Of a stretch of DNA of 19,613 nt, positions 1-7,181 are shown piece after piece. The DNA comes from Pseudomonadota bacterium (GTDB lineage Bacteria > Pseudomonadota > Alphaproteobacteria > Rhizobiales > Xanthobacteraceae): positions 1 through 19,613 of the forward strand of contig JAEYAU010000017.1 of the NCBI GenBank assembly GCA_023404705.1, written 5' to 3'. The stretch's first letter is position 1; every line of letters begins with the position of its first letter. The translations under genes and the position numbers were made by a program. A model generated the notes under the pieces. That model made no database searches. It was not told where the DNA came from and saw nothing but the letters and a program-made list of their open reading frames with translations.

Positions 1-118
1 GCTCGATGCGGGTCGCGTCGGACACCTTGCCGTTCTCCGTCGGCACGTTGAGGTCGACGCGCAGCAGGACGCGCTTGTTCTTGACGTCGATCTGATCGAG
101 CGTGCGAAACGCAGCCAT
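1..118 (-). CDS. pgk: Phosphoglycerate kinase, N-terminal fragment (cut by window edge)
   Basis: Only the first 39 codons are inside the window; the gene continues beyond position 1. The reading begins MAAFRTLDQIDVKNKRVLLR and continues into a VDLNVP segment, which is the conserved N-terminal strand of phosphoglycerate kinase, including the Asp-Leu-Asn that contacts 3-phosphoglycerate in this family. The enzyme transfers phosphate from 1,3-bisphosphoglycerate to ADP in glycolysis, and runs in reverse in gluconeogenesis or the Calvin cycle. The ATG lies 14 bases after the gap stop codon on the same strand, so it is almost certainly co-transcribed with gap and probably tkt. The tkt-gap-pgk order is common in alphaproteobacteria. 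Confidence 0.93.
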   Translation of the reverse strand, partial: MAAFRTLDQIDVKNKRVLLRVDLNVPTENGKVSDATRIE

Positions 119-132
119 GAATTTGCCGCGAC

Positions 133-1140
133 TTAAATCAGCTTCGCCATTGCGACGGCGGTATCCGCCATGCGGTTCGAGAAGCCCCACTCGTTGTCGT
201 ACCAGGACATCACGCGCACCAGCGTCCCGTCCATGACCTTGGTCTGATCCATGTGGAAGACCGAGGAGTGCGGATCGTGGTTGAAGTCGATCGAGACGTT
301 CGGGTGGTTGGTGTAGCCGAGCACGCCCTTGAGCTGCTGGTCGGCGGCGCGCTGGATCGCGGCGTTCACCTCATCCTTGGTGGTCGCCTTCTTGGCCACG
401 AACTTGAAATCGATCACCGACACGTTCGGCGTCGGCACGCGGACCGAGACGCCGTCGAGTTTGCCGGCGAGCTCCGGGAGCACGAGGCCCACCGCCTTGG
501 CGGCGCCGGTCGAGGTCGGGATCATGGAGAGCGCCGCGGCGCGGGCGCGATAAAGGTCCTTGTGCACCTGGTCCAGGCTGGGCTGGTCATTGGTGTAGGC
601 ATGGATCGTGGTCATGAAGCCCTTCTCGATCCCGATCGCGTCGTTGAGCACCTTGGCGACGGGGGCGAGGCAGTTGGTCGTGCAGGACGCGTTGGAGACG
701 ACCTTGTGATCCTTGGTCAGTTTGTCGTGGTTGACGCCGTAGACCACCGTGAGGTCGGCGCCGTCAGCCGGGGCCGAGACCAGGACGCGCTTGGCGCCGG
801 CGTCGAGATGGGCCTTGGCCTTCTCCTTCGCGGTGAAGATGCCGGTGCACTCCATCGCGACGTCGATGCCGAGCTCCTTCCAGGGCAGCGTGGTGGGATC
901 CTTGATCGCCGTGACCTTGATCTTGCCGTTGCCGAGGCTGATCGTGTCGCCGTCGACCGTCACCTCGCCCGGGAAGCGGCCGTGCACCGAGTCATAGCGC
1001 AGCAGGTGAGCGTTGGTCTCGACCGGCGCGAGGTCGTTGACGGCGACGACCTCGATGTCCTTGCGTCCGTTCTCCGCGATGGCGCGCAGGATGTTGCGGC
1101 CGATGCGGCCGAAGCCGTTGATGGCGACACGAACCGTCAT
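133..1140 (-). CDS. gap: Type I glyceraldehyde-3-phosphate dehydrogenase
   Basis: Full-length at 335 residues, the usual size. It oxidises glyceraldehyde-3-phosphate with phosphate and NAD(P)+ to 1,3-bisphosphoglycerate in the cytoplasm. The N-terminal dinucleotide fold starts VAINGFGRIGRN. The active-site block SNASCTTNCLAP puts the catalytic cysteine at residue 153, and the partner histidine is His180 in TTIHAYTND. Asp36, after the second beta strand, is the residue that usually favours NAD. The YTNDQ..LDQVHKDL segment is nearer to the GapB/Gap2-like clade common in alphaproteobacteria than to E. coli GapA, so dual cofactor use is possible (inference). A strong GAGGAG ribosome site precedes the ATG. 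It lies 131 bases after tkt and 14 before pgk on the same strand. Confidence 0.96.
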   Translation of the reverse strand: MTVRVAINGFGRIGRNILRAIAENGRKDIEVVAVNDLAPVETNAHLLRYDSVHGRFPGEVTVDGDTISLGNGKIKVTAIKDPTTLPWKELGIDVAMECTGIFTAKEKAKAHLDAGAKRVLVSAPADGADLTVVYGVNHDKLTKDHKVVSNASCTTNCLAPVAKVLNDAIGIEKGFMTTIHAYTNDQPSLDQVHKDLYRARAAALSMIPTSTGAAKAVGLVLPELAGKLDGVSVRVPTPNVSVIDFKFVAKKATTKDEVNAAIQRAADQQLKGVLGYTNHPNVSIDFNHDPHSSVFHMDQTKVMDGTLVRVMSWYDNEWGFSNRMADTAVAMAKLI

Positions 1141-1271
1141 TTCTCTCTCCTCGTCCTGAAATTTCCGCAGCTTTTAGCGCGCTTTCCCGCAGAGGGGAAT
1201 CGGCGAAGCTGACGCGGGGAGGCGGAGGGGAGCGCGGTGGGACGTTCGTTCAACTTCTGCGCAATCCCGCC

Positions 1272-3281
1272 TTACGTTGCCAACGCCTTCGCGGCCACTT
1301 TGTTCATGGCGGCCGCGACAATGGCCTCCGCCGTGATCCCGAAATACTTGTAAAGATCCTTGTAGGGCGCGCTGGCGCCGAAGCCCGTCATGCCGACGAA
1401 GGTGCCCTCGGTGCCGATCACGGCGTCCCAGCCCTGGCGCACGCCGGCCTCGATAGCGATGCGCACCGGCGCCTCACTGCGGACCGACTGTTGGTAGTCG
1501 GCAGGCTGCGCGAGGAAGAGGTCGAGCGAGGGCACCGAGACAACGCGGGCCGCAATGTCGCGGTCGCCGAGCAGCTTACGCGCCTCCATGGCGATCGCGA
1601 CCTCGGAGCCGGAGGCGAACAGCGAGACCGCCGGACGGTCACCCTCGGCAGGCGCGATCTCGTAGGCGCCGCGTGCGCACTTGTTCTTCTCTTCGGTCGC
1701 CTTGCGCAGCTGCGGCAGCGCCTGGCGCGTGAGCGCGAGCACGCTCGGGCTCTTCTCGTGCTCGATCGCGAGCTGCCAGCACTCCACGGTCTCGACCGCG
1801 TCACAGGGGCGATAGACCGTGAGGTTCGGGATCGCGCGCAGCGCCGCGAGATGCTCGACCGGCTGGTGGGTCGGGCCGTCCTCGCCGAGGCCGATCGAGT
1901 CGTGGGTCATCACATGGATGACGCGCTCGCCCATCAGGGCGGCGAGGCGGATCGCGGGCCGGCAGTAGTCGGAGAAGACCAGAAACGTGCCCGAGTAGGG
2001 GATCACGCCGCAGTGGAGCGCCATGCCGTTCATGGCCGAGGCCATGGCGTGCTCGCGGATGCCGTAATGCACGAAGCGGCCCGCATAGTCGGACGCCGAG
2101 AAAGCCTTCATGCCCTTCGGCCGCGTATTGTTGGAGCCCGTGAGGTCGGCGGAGCCGCCCATCAGCTCCGGCAGCGCCGCCGCGAGGAATTCGAGCGCGA
2201 ACTCCGACGCGTTGCGGGTCGCGATGTTTTTCGGCTCGGCCGCGAGCTTCTGCTTCACGGCGCGCACCGCGCCGACGAGCTGCTCCTTGGCGATCTGGCC
2301 GCAGCAGCGCCGGTCGAACTCGGCGCGCTTGTCGGCCGCGAGCTTCTTGACACGCTCGTTCCAGCTCTTGTGCGCCGCCTTGGAGCGAAGCCCGGCGATG
2401 CGCCACTGGTCGCGGATCTCGGCCGGGACCTCGAAGGCCGGATAGGACCAGCCGAGCTTCGCCCTAGCGCCGGCGATCTCCTCGGCGCCGAGCGGCGAGC
2501 CATGCGACTTCTCGCTGCCCGCCTTGGTGGGCGCGCCGAAGCCGATGGTGGTCTTGCAGGCGATCATGGTCGGACGGTCGGAGGCCTTGGCCTTCTCGAT
2601 CGCGGCCGCAATCGCCTCCGGATCGTGGCCGTCGATGCGGCTCGCATTCCAGCCGGCGGCTTCGAAGCGCTTCACCTGGTCGACCGAGTCGGCGAGGGAG
2701 AGCGGGCCGTCGATCGAGATGCCGTTGTCGTCGAACAGCACGATCAGCTTGGCGAGCCGCAGGTGGCCCGCGAGCGCGATCGCCTCCTGGCTGATGCCTT
2801 CCATGAGGTCGCCGTCGGAGGCGAGCACATAGGTGAAGTGATCGACCAGATCGTTGCCGAACGTCGCGTTGAGATGGCGCTCCGCCATCGCCATGCCGAC
2901 CGCGTTGGCGAGGCCCTGGCCGAGCGGACCCGTGGTGGTCTCGACCCCCGGTGTGATGAAGTTCTCGGGGTGACCCGGCGTCTTCGAGCCGAGCTGGCGG
3001 AAGCGCTTGATCTCGTCCAGCGTCACGGCCTCGTAGCCGAGCAGATGCAGCACCGCATAGATCAGCATCGAGCCGTGGCCGGCCGAGAGCACGAAGCGGT
3101 CACGGTCCGGCCAGCGCGGATCGGTCGGGTCGAACTTGAGGTATCGCGTGAACAGGACGGTCGCGATGTCGGCCGCGCCCATGGGCAGTCCGGGATGGCC
3201 CGACTTCGCCTGCTCGACCGCGTCCATGGCGAGGGCCCGAATGGCGTTCGCCATGCGGTCGTGATCGGCGCGCGAAACCAT
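1272..3281 (-). CDS. tkt: Transketolase
   Basis: A thiamine-diphosphate enzyme that moves two-carbon ketol units between sugar phosphates in the pentose phosphate or Calvin pathway. From the start used here the protein is 669 residues, normal for the family. Visible landmarks are KSGHPGLPMGAADIA (residues 26-40), AGHGSMLIY (68-76), the cofactor-binding SDGDLMEG (156-163) with DDNGISIDG (184-192), and further on GIREHAMA and DSIGLGEDGPTHQPVEH of the pyrimidine domain. The frame stays open upstream to 3554, but that extension is low-complexity translation of repeat DNA. The ATG at 3281 has an AGGACG site at good spacing and begins MVSRADHDRMANAIRAL, the usual alphaproteobacterial N-terminus. 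The ATG at 3326 is the only reasonable alternative. It heads the tkt-gap-pgk group, with a candidate promoter at 3409-3436. Confidence 0.95.
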   Translation of the reverse strand: MVSRADHDRMANAIRALAMDAVEQAKSGHPGLPMGAADIATVLFTRYLKFDPTDPRWPDRDRFVLSAGHGSMLIYAVLHLLGYEAVTLDEIKRFRQLGSKTPGHPENFITPGVETTTGPLGQGLANAVGMAMAERHLNATFGNDLVDHFTYVLASDGDLMEGISQEAIALAGHLRLAKLIVLFDDNGISIDGPLSLADSVDQVKRFEAAGWNASRIDGHDPEAIAAAIEKAKASDRPTMIACKTTIGFGAPTKAGSEKSHGSPLGAEEIAGARAKLGWSYPAFEVPAEIRDQWRIAGLRSKAAHKSWNERVKKLAADKRAEFDRRCCGQIAKEQLVGAVRAVKQKLAAEPKNIATRNASEFALEFLAAALPELMGGSADLTGSNNTRPKGMKAFSASDYAGRFVHYGIREHAMASAMNGMALHCGVIPYSGTFLVFSDYCRPAIRLAALMGERVIHVMTHDSIGLGEDGPTHQPVEHLAALRAIPNLTVYRPCDAVETVECWQLAIEHEKSPSVLALTRQALPQLRKATEEKNKCARGAYEIAPAEGDRPAVSLFASGSEVAIAMEARKLLGDRDIAARVVSVPSLDLFLAQPADYQQSVRSEAPVRIAIEAGVRQGWDAVIGTEGTFVGMTGFGASAPYKDLYKYFGITAEAIVAAAMNKVAAKALAT

Positions 3282-3374
3282 GAAGCGTCCTGCATATAGG
3301 TCGCGGAAGACGCGACCGTGGGTCATCGCCGCGGAGCGACGAGGTCCGTGCGCGGCGCGAGAATTGGGCCGTAG

Positions 3375-3393
3375 ACCGGGTTCCAGACCCGGT
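3375..3393. promoter_or_regulatory. Palindromic operator candidate in the tkt leader
   Basis: ACCGGGT-N5-ACCCGGT is a perfect 7-bp inverted repeat. The same bases also form a tandem direct repeat, AGACCGGGTTCC (3373-3384) and AGACCCGGTTCC (3385-3396), differing at one position. It lies just downstream of the predicted tkt promoter on the minus strand, where a bound protein would block transcription. The cognate regulator is unknown. Confidence 0.45.
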
Positions 3394-3408
3394 TCCGCGA
3401 CGGCGGAC

Positions 3409-3436
3409 TGATTAGCATGTGCGACCCCCGAGTCAA
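3409..3436 (-). promoter_or_regulatory. Candidate housekeeping promoter for tkt
   Basis: Read on the minus strand, TTGACT (3436-3431) and TAATCA (3414-3409) are separated by 16 bases, close to the sigma-70 pattern. Transcription would start near 3402, giving a leader of about 120 nt before the chosen tkt ATG. This also argues against coding sequence upstream of the promoter. Confidence 0.5.
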
Positions 3437-3497
3437 TGCGCGGGAGCCCCAGGGGAGGGGCAGGAATCCCCAGGGAAATGCGTGAAAGTGGCAGGCG

Positions 3498-3630
3498 GTC
3501 ATCCCGGGCAAGCGAGCGGGTGCGAAGCACGCGCGAGCGCGACCCGGGATCCATAATCCCTGTGGTCGTGATCCGGATAGACAGGGGTTATGGATCCCGG
3601 CTCTCGCGCTTCGCGCTCGGCCGGGATGAC
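3498..3630. repeat. Large imperfect palindrome, REP-like intergenic repeat
   Basis: The outer arms GTCATCCCGG (3498-3507) and CCGGGATGAC (3621-3630) are perfect complements. The inner arms 3544-3563 and 3581-3600 match at 19 of 20 positions around a 17-base loop and contain GGATCCATAA and its complement. The whole unit could fold as a cruciform in DNA or a long hairpin in RNA. Similar palindromes with CCGGGATCCATAA arms are, from memory, scattered between genes in Bradyrhizobium-type genomes. It sits 18 bases after the tctC stop codon and upstream of the tkt promoter, so it may end tctC transcription. With the operator and promoter above, it accounts for the 367-base stretch 3282-3648, in which I see no gene. 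Confidence 0.8.
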
Positions 3631-3648
3631 GACGGAGTTGGCTGCCGG

Positions 3649-4617
3649 CTACTGCACTTTCGCACCCGAGACCTTCACGACATTGGCCCACTTGTCGATG
3701 TCGGCCTTCAGGTAGGTCTCGAACTCGGCCGGGCTCATGACCATGGGCGTCGCGCCCTGCTTCGCCCAGTTCTCCTTCAGGTCCGGCCGCGCCAGGATCT
3801 TGTTCACCTCGGCATTGAGCTTGTCGACGATCTCCTTCGGCGTGCCGGCGGGCGCCATCAGGCCGAGCCAGATGGTGGCTTCGTAGCCGGGCACGCCGGC
3901 CTCGGCCACGGTCGGCACGTTCGGCAGCACGGTGGAGCGCACCTTGCCGGTGGTGGCGAGCGCCTTCACCTGCCCGGCTTGCACGTTGGGCGCCATGGTC
4001 GTGATGGCGTCGAACATCATCTGCACCTGGCCGCCGATGATGTCGTTGCGCGCGCCCGACGAGCCCTTGTAAGGCACGTGCAGGATGTCGGTGCCGCTCA
4101 TGGCTTTGAACAGCTCGCCCGCCATGTGATAGGGCGTGCCCGGTCCCGACGAGGCGTAGTTGAGGTTGCCGGGCTTGGACTTGGCGAGCGCGATGAATTC
4201 CTTCAGGTCCTTCGCGGGCACCGAGGGATGCACGACCATGACGAGATCGGAGTAGTTCACGGGCGCGATCGGCACGAAGTCCTTCATCAGCGTGAAGGGC
4301 TTGTTCGGGATCAGCGACTCGTTGGTCGTATGCGTGTTGGACATCATCAGCAGCGTGTAGCCGTCGGGCGCCGACTTCGCGACCGCGTCGGTGCCGATGA
4401 TCGAGCCTGCGCCGGGACGATCCTCGACGATGAAGGACTGCTTCAGGCTCTCCTGCAGATGCTGCGCGATCACGCGCGCAAAGACGTCGGCCGGACCGCC
4501 GGCCGCGAAGGGCACGATGATCTTCACGGAGCGGTTCGGATAATCCTGCGCGGCCGCCGGGGATGCGGCGAGCGCCGTGAGCGCGATCGCAAGGACGAGC
4601 TTGAGGCGAGACGTCAT
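3649..4617 (-). CDS. Tripartite tricarboxylate transporter substrate-binding protein (TctC/Bug family)
   Basis: A 322-residue periplasmic solute-binding protein. A signal peptide is clear: a basic start, a hydrophobic stretch (LVLAIALTALAA) and cleavage after AAA at about residue 23. The mature protein opens QDYPNRSVKIIVPFAAGGPAD, the family signature, followed by VEDRPGAGSIIGTDAVAKSAPDGYTLL. These proteins capture organic acids or related small carboxylates for a TctAB permease, but no tctA or tctB gene is in the window, so this is an orphan, as is common for this expanded family. The ligand cannot be inferred. The frame is open to 4845, but the ATG at 4617 has a strong GGGAGG site seven bases upstream and starts the signal peptide, so it is preferred. 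The gene is followed by the large palindrome. Confidence 0.9.
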   Translation of the reverse strand: MTSRLKLVLAIALTALAASPAAAQDYPNRSVKIIVPFAAGGPADVFARVIAQHLQESLKQSFIVEDRPGAGSIIGTDAVAKSAPDGYTLLMMSNTHTTNESLIPNKPFTLMKDFVPIAPVNYSDLVMVVHPSVPAKDLKEFIALAKSKPGNLNYASSGPGTPYHMAGELFKAMSGTDILHVPYKGSSGARNDIIGGQVQMMFDAITTMAPNVQAGQVKALATTGKVRSTVLPNVPTVAEAGVPGYEATIWLGLMAPAGTPKEIVDKLNAEVNKILARPDLKENWAKQGATPMVMSPAEFETYLKADIDKWANVVKVSGAKVQ

Positions 4618-4834
4618 TCCGTGTCCTCCCGGATGGTGTTTGTTGAGCGCGCCGACGCGTGCTGCGCGGATGTTAGAGCACGGAAGCGGGCGCGCGCCAG
4701 CAACAGTGCGCCCACTGCGGCGCTTCGGCGCGCGCTCACCGGACCGTGAAGAGGTTTTGTTTCGCCCCTTGCAAATTCGCGCTTGAGCCGGTCGGGGCGC
4801 GGTCCCACATGCGCAGCACGCAAGGACAACGGAG

Positions 4835-5203
4835 ATGCAATTCATGAAGGTGCCCGGTCCCGATCATCCCATCACGATCGCGCCGCATCCCAAGCGCGTG
4901 CGCGTGCGCTTCAATGGCCGCGTCGTCGCGGACACGACGCGCGCGCTCGCGTTGCGCGAGGCGAGCTATCCAGCCGTGTTCTACATTCCGCGCGAGGATG
5001 CCGACATGTCGGTCTACGAGCCGACCGCGCACACCACGCACTGTCCCTATAAGGGTGATGCGACCTACCACTCGCTGCGCGTCGCCGACCGCGTCACCGA
5101 GAACGCGGTGTGGAGCTACGAGCAGCCCTATCCGGCGGTCGGCGAGATCGCGGGGCATCTCGCGTTTTATCGGAACCGGGTGGATGAGATTGTGGAGGGG
5201 TGA
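4835..5203 (+). CDS. DUF427 domain-containing protein
   Basis: A 122-residue cytosolic protein covering one DUF427 domain. Recognisable segments are RVRFNGRVVADTTRALALRE, PAVFYIPREDADMS, and the conserved cluster THCPYKGDATYHSL followed by VWSYEQPYPAV. DUF427 proteins are small beta-rich proteins of uncertain biochemical function; I assign none. Two starts are possible: ATG 4835, with AAGGA eight bases upstream, and ATG 4844, with GGAG nine bases upstream; they differ by three residues. It is divergent from the tctC-type gene across 217 bases in which I see no other gene, and convergent with the beta-lactamase, with a hairpin between them. No link to the neighbours' functions is evident. Confidence 0.85.
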   Translation: MQFMKVPGPDHPITIAPHPKRVRVRFNGRVVADTTRALALREASYPAVFYIPREDADMSVYEPTAHTTHCPYKGDATYHSLRVADRVTENAVWSYEQPYPAVGEIAGHLAFYRNRVDEIVEG

Positions 5204-5229
5204 CTTGAGGCTCTGACTGAGCGTGGGTC

Positions 5230-5253
5230 CTCTCCCCCGCTGGCGGGGGAGAG
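5230..5253. terminator. Perfect 11-bp stem hairpin between convergent genes
   Basis: CTCTCCCCCGC and GCGGGGGAGAG flank a two-base centre. It lies between the DUF427 stop and the beta-lactamase stop, where a bidirectional terminator is expected. No T-run follows on either strand, so it may instead be a short dispersed repeat of the CTCTCCCCGC type frequent in these genomes, possibly serving both roles. Confidence 0.5.
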
Positions 5254-5284
5254 AGCCGACCGGGTCAGACTTCGTGCTGAGTTC

Positions 5285-6172
5285 TCACATCACCTGCGCC
5301 GCAATCCGTCCCACGGCCGCATGCACCGCATTGCGCTGCTCCGGCGAAATCCCCGGCATCTCGCAGTAGCACGTTACGAGCACGGCGCCGCGGTCGGGCG
5401 ACCAGGCGACCGCGACGTCGTGGGCGTAGCCGGTCTTGTTGCTGCCGGTGCCGGTCTTGTCGCCGATGAGCCAGTCGGCCGGGAAGCCGGCGCGCAGGCG
5501 CGTGTCTCCGGTCTTGTTGGCGACGAGCCAGGCCGCGAGCTGTGCGCGTGAAGAGCGCGACAGCACATCGGCGAACAGGAGCTTGCGCAGCGTGTCGAGC
5601 ATCGCGGCGGGCGTGCTGGTGTCGCGCGGATCGCCCGGGGCATCGTACTCGTTGAGCGTAGGCTCAGTGCGGTCGAGCCGCGAGATGCTGTCGCCGGTGG
5701 AACGCAGCCAGGCCGTGAGACCGGCCGGGCCGCCGGAGTTCGCGAGCAGGATATTGGCGGCCGCATTGTCGCTCAGGGTGACGGTCGCCTCGCAGAGCTC
5801 CGCCACCGACAAGCCGTCGCCACCGACATGCTTCTCAGTGATGGGCGCGTAAGGAACAAGATCGGCCTTGGTGTAGACGATGCGGCGGTCGAGCTTCTCC
5901 TCCTTGCGGTCGACGCGCGCGAGAATGTGCGCGGCGAGCAGCGCCTTGAAGGTGCTGCACATCAGGAAGCGCTCTTCGGCGCGATGACCGATCCGCTTGC
6001 CGCTCGCGAGATTGAGGATCGCGACGCCGAGGCGGCCGCCGCTCTTGCGCTCGAGCTCGGCGAGTTGCGCGGCCGGGTCGCTCTGCGTCTGCGCACGCGC
6101 CGTGAGAGAGGTGAGAGCCGGCGCAAGAGCGAGCGTGCCGGCGAACATGCGCCGGGAAATCAGGCTTGGCAT
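5285..6172 (-). CDS. Class A beta-lactamase, Tat-exported
   Basis: A serine hydrolase of 295 residues that opens the beta-lactam ring in the periplasm. All class A motifs are present: STFK with the nucleophile Ser73 and Lys76, SDN at 134-136, the omega-loop EPTLN with the general base Glu170 and Asn174, and KTG at 239-241. The N-terminus ISRRMFAGTLALAPAL carries a twin arginine ahead of a hydrophobic stretch, with probable cleavage after ARA at residue 27, so Tat export is likely. A cysteine precedes the nucleophile (Ambler 69) and a Thr follows KTG (Ambler 237), as in PenA/L2-like and carbapenemase enzymes. The position-238 equivalent is Gly, so the Cys69-Cys238 disulfide of KPC-type enzymes is absent. 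It is divergent from an AmpR-type regulator, implying inducible expression. Spectrum cannot be read from sequence alone. Confidence 0.95.
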   Translation of the reverse strand: MPSLISRRMFAGTLALAPALTSLTARAQTQSDPAAQLAELERKSGGRLGVAILNLASGKRIGHRAEERFLMCSTFKALLAAHILARVDRKEEKLDRRIVYTKADLVPYAPITEKHVGGDGLSVAELCEATVTLSDNAAANILLANSGGPAGLTAWLRSTGDSISRLDRTEPTLNEYDAPGDPRDTSTPAAMLDTLRKLLFADVLSRSSRAQLAAWLVANKTGDTRLRAGFPADWLIGDKTGTGSNKTGYAHDVAVAWSPDRGAVLVTCYCEMPGISPEQRNAVHAAVGRIAAQVM

Positions 6173-6284
6173 TTTCGGTTTCCGTCTTGATGGCCCCCGC
6201 CGCGCGCAGAGATGCGTGATGCGCTTGCCCTAGACAAACGATCAATTCTTCGCGCAGATATGAGAAAATCTTGGGCTCGCGCTT
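6173..6284. promoter_or_regulatory. bla-ampR divergent control region
   Basis: These 112 bases separate the two divergent start codons, the usual place for AmpR binding and both promoters. TTG-N7-CAA at 6225-6237 fits the LysR-type T-N11-A rule with dyad symmetry. A second small dyad, AGAT-N8-ATCT, lies at 6256-6271. Minus-strand -35 candidates (TTGATC, TTGTCT) overlap or adjoin the first dyad, but no convincing -10 is seen. The region role is well supported by context; the exact operator is a guess. Confidence 0.55.
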
Positions 6285-7181
6285 ATGGATATTCCTCACC
6301 TGCCGCTCAATGCGCTGCGCGCCTTCGAAGCCTCGGCGCGGCACTGCAGCTTCACGCGCGCGGGGCTCGAGCTGCGAGTGACGCAGACCGCGGTGAGCCA
6401 CCAGGTGAAGGCGCTGGAGGACACCCTCGGCGTCATGCTGTTCAAGCGGTTGCCGCGCGGTCTCGCGCTCACGGACGAAGGGCATGCGCTGCTGCCCGTG
6501 CTCACCGATGCGTTCCGCCGCATGAGCGCGACGCTGAGCCAGTTCGAGGAAGGGAATTTCCGCGAGATCCTGACGGTCGGCGTGGTCGGAACCTTCGCGA
6601 TCGGCTGGCTGCTGCCGCGCCTCGCCGGCTTCAAGGCAAAGCATCCACAGATCGATCTGCGCATCAAGACCAACAACAACCGCTCGGACATCGTGCTCGA
6701 CGGCCTGGACTTCTTCATTCGCTTCGGCGATGGCGCCTGGCACGGCACCGAGGCGATGAGGCTCATGGACGCGCCGCTCTCGCCGGTCTGCGCGCCGTCG
6801 CTTGCCAAGCGGCTGCGCAAGCCTGCGGACCTCGTACACGAGGAGCTGCTGCGCTCCTATCGCGTGGACGAATGGGCGCTCTGGTTCAGGGCGGCGGGCG
6901 TGCAGCCGCCGAGCCTGCGCGGGTGGATGTTCGATTCATCGCTGACGCTGGTCGATGCGGCCGCTCAGGGCGTCGGCGTCGCCCTGGTGCCGGTCGCAAT
7001 GTTCGCGCGCGATCTCAAGGAGCGGCGGATCGTGCAGCCGTTCAAGACGACGGTGCCGACCGGCAGCTACTGGCTCACGCGGCTGAAGTCGCGCAGCGAG
7101 ACGCCGTCGATGCGTGCGTTCCGGGAGTGGTTACAAGCGAGCCTCGGTCAGAAAGCCCGCGCCTCCATGCCGTCGACATAG
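6285..7181 (+). CDS. ampR: AmpR-type LysR-family regulator of the adjacent beta-lactamase
   Basis: A 298-residue LysR-type regulator with an N-terminal winged helix (about residues 21-45; FTRAGLELRVTQTAVSHQVK) and a C-terminal effector domain. The effector domain carries the AmpR signature rather than a generic LysR one: VGVVGTFAIGW, TNNNRSD, LDFFIRFGDGAWHGTEA and GSYWLTRL. Residues that bind muropeptides or set the off state in Citrobacter AmpR are retained by alignment: Thr103, Asp135, the Ser in FDSS (218/219) and the Tyr in SYWL (262). AmpR proteins sense peptidoglycan fragments and switch from repressor to activator of a divergent beta-lactamase gene, which is the arrangement here. The close relative GcvA is the alternative, but the bla neighbour favours AmpR. 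The last 34 bases overlap the end of the convergent aminotransferase gene. Confidence 0.92.
   Translation: MDIPHLPLNALRAFEASARHCSFTRAGLELRVTQTAVSHQVKALEDTLGVMLFKRLPRGLALTDEGHALLPVLTDAFRRMSATLSQFEEGNFREILTVGVVGTFAIGWLLPRLAGFKAKHPQIDLRIKTNNNRSDIVLDGLDFFIRFGDGAWHGTEAMRLMDAPLSPVCAPSLAKRLRKPADLVHEELLRSYRVDEWALWFRAAGVQPPSLRGWMFDSSLTLVDAAAQGVGVALVPVAMFARDLKERRIVQPFKTTVPTGSYWLTRLKSRSETPSMRAFREWLQASLGQKARASMPST

Noticed and set aside
1491..3299. Long plus-strand open frame of about 600 residues opposite tkt
   Set aside because: Antisense shadow produced by high GC codon bias; the translation is Arg/Asp/Gly/Val-biased with no domain, and tkt on the other strand is certain.
3282..3554. Possible 91-residue N-terminal extension of transketolase
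   Set aside because: It translates palindromic repeat, promoter and operator DNA, is Arg/Pro/Gly-rich without family similarity, and the ATG at 3281 has a proper ribosome site and the standard N-terminus.
4618..4845. Upstream extension of the TctC-type protein
   Set aside because: It would bury the signal peptide 76 residues inside the protein, and it runs across the divergent promoter region; the ATG at 4617 has a strong GGGAGG site.
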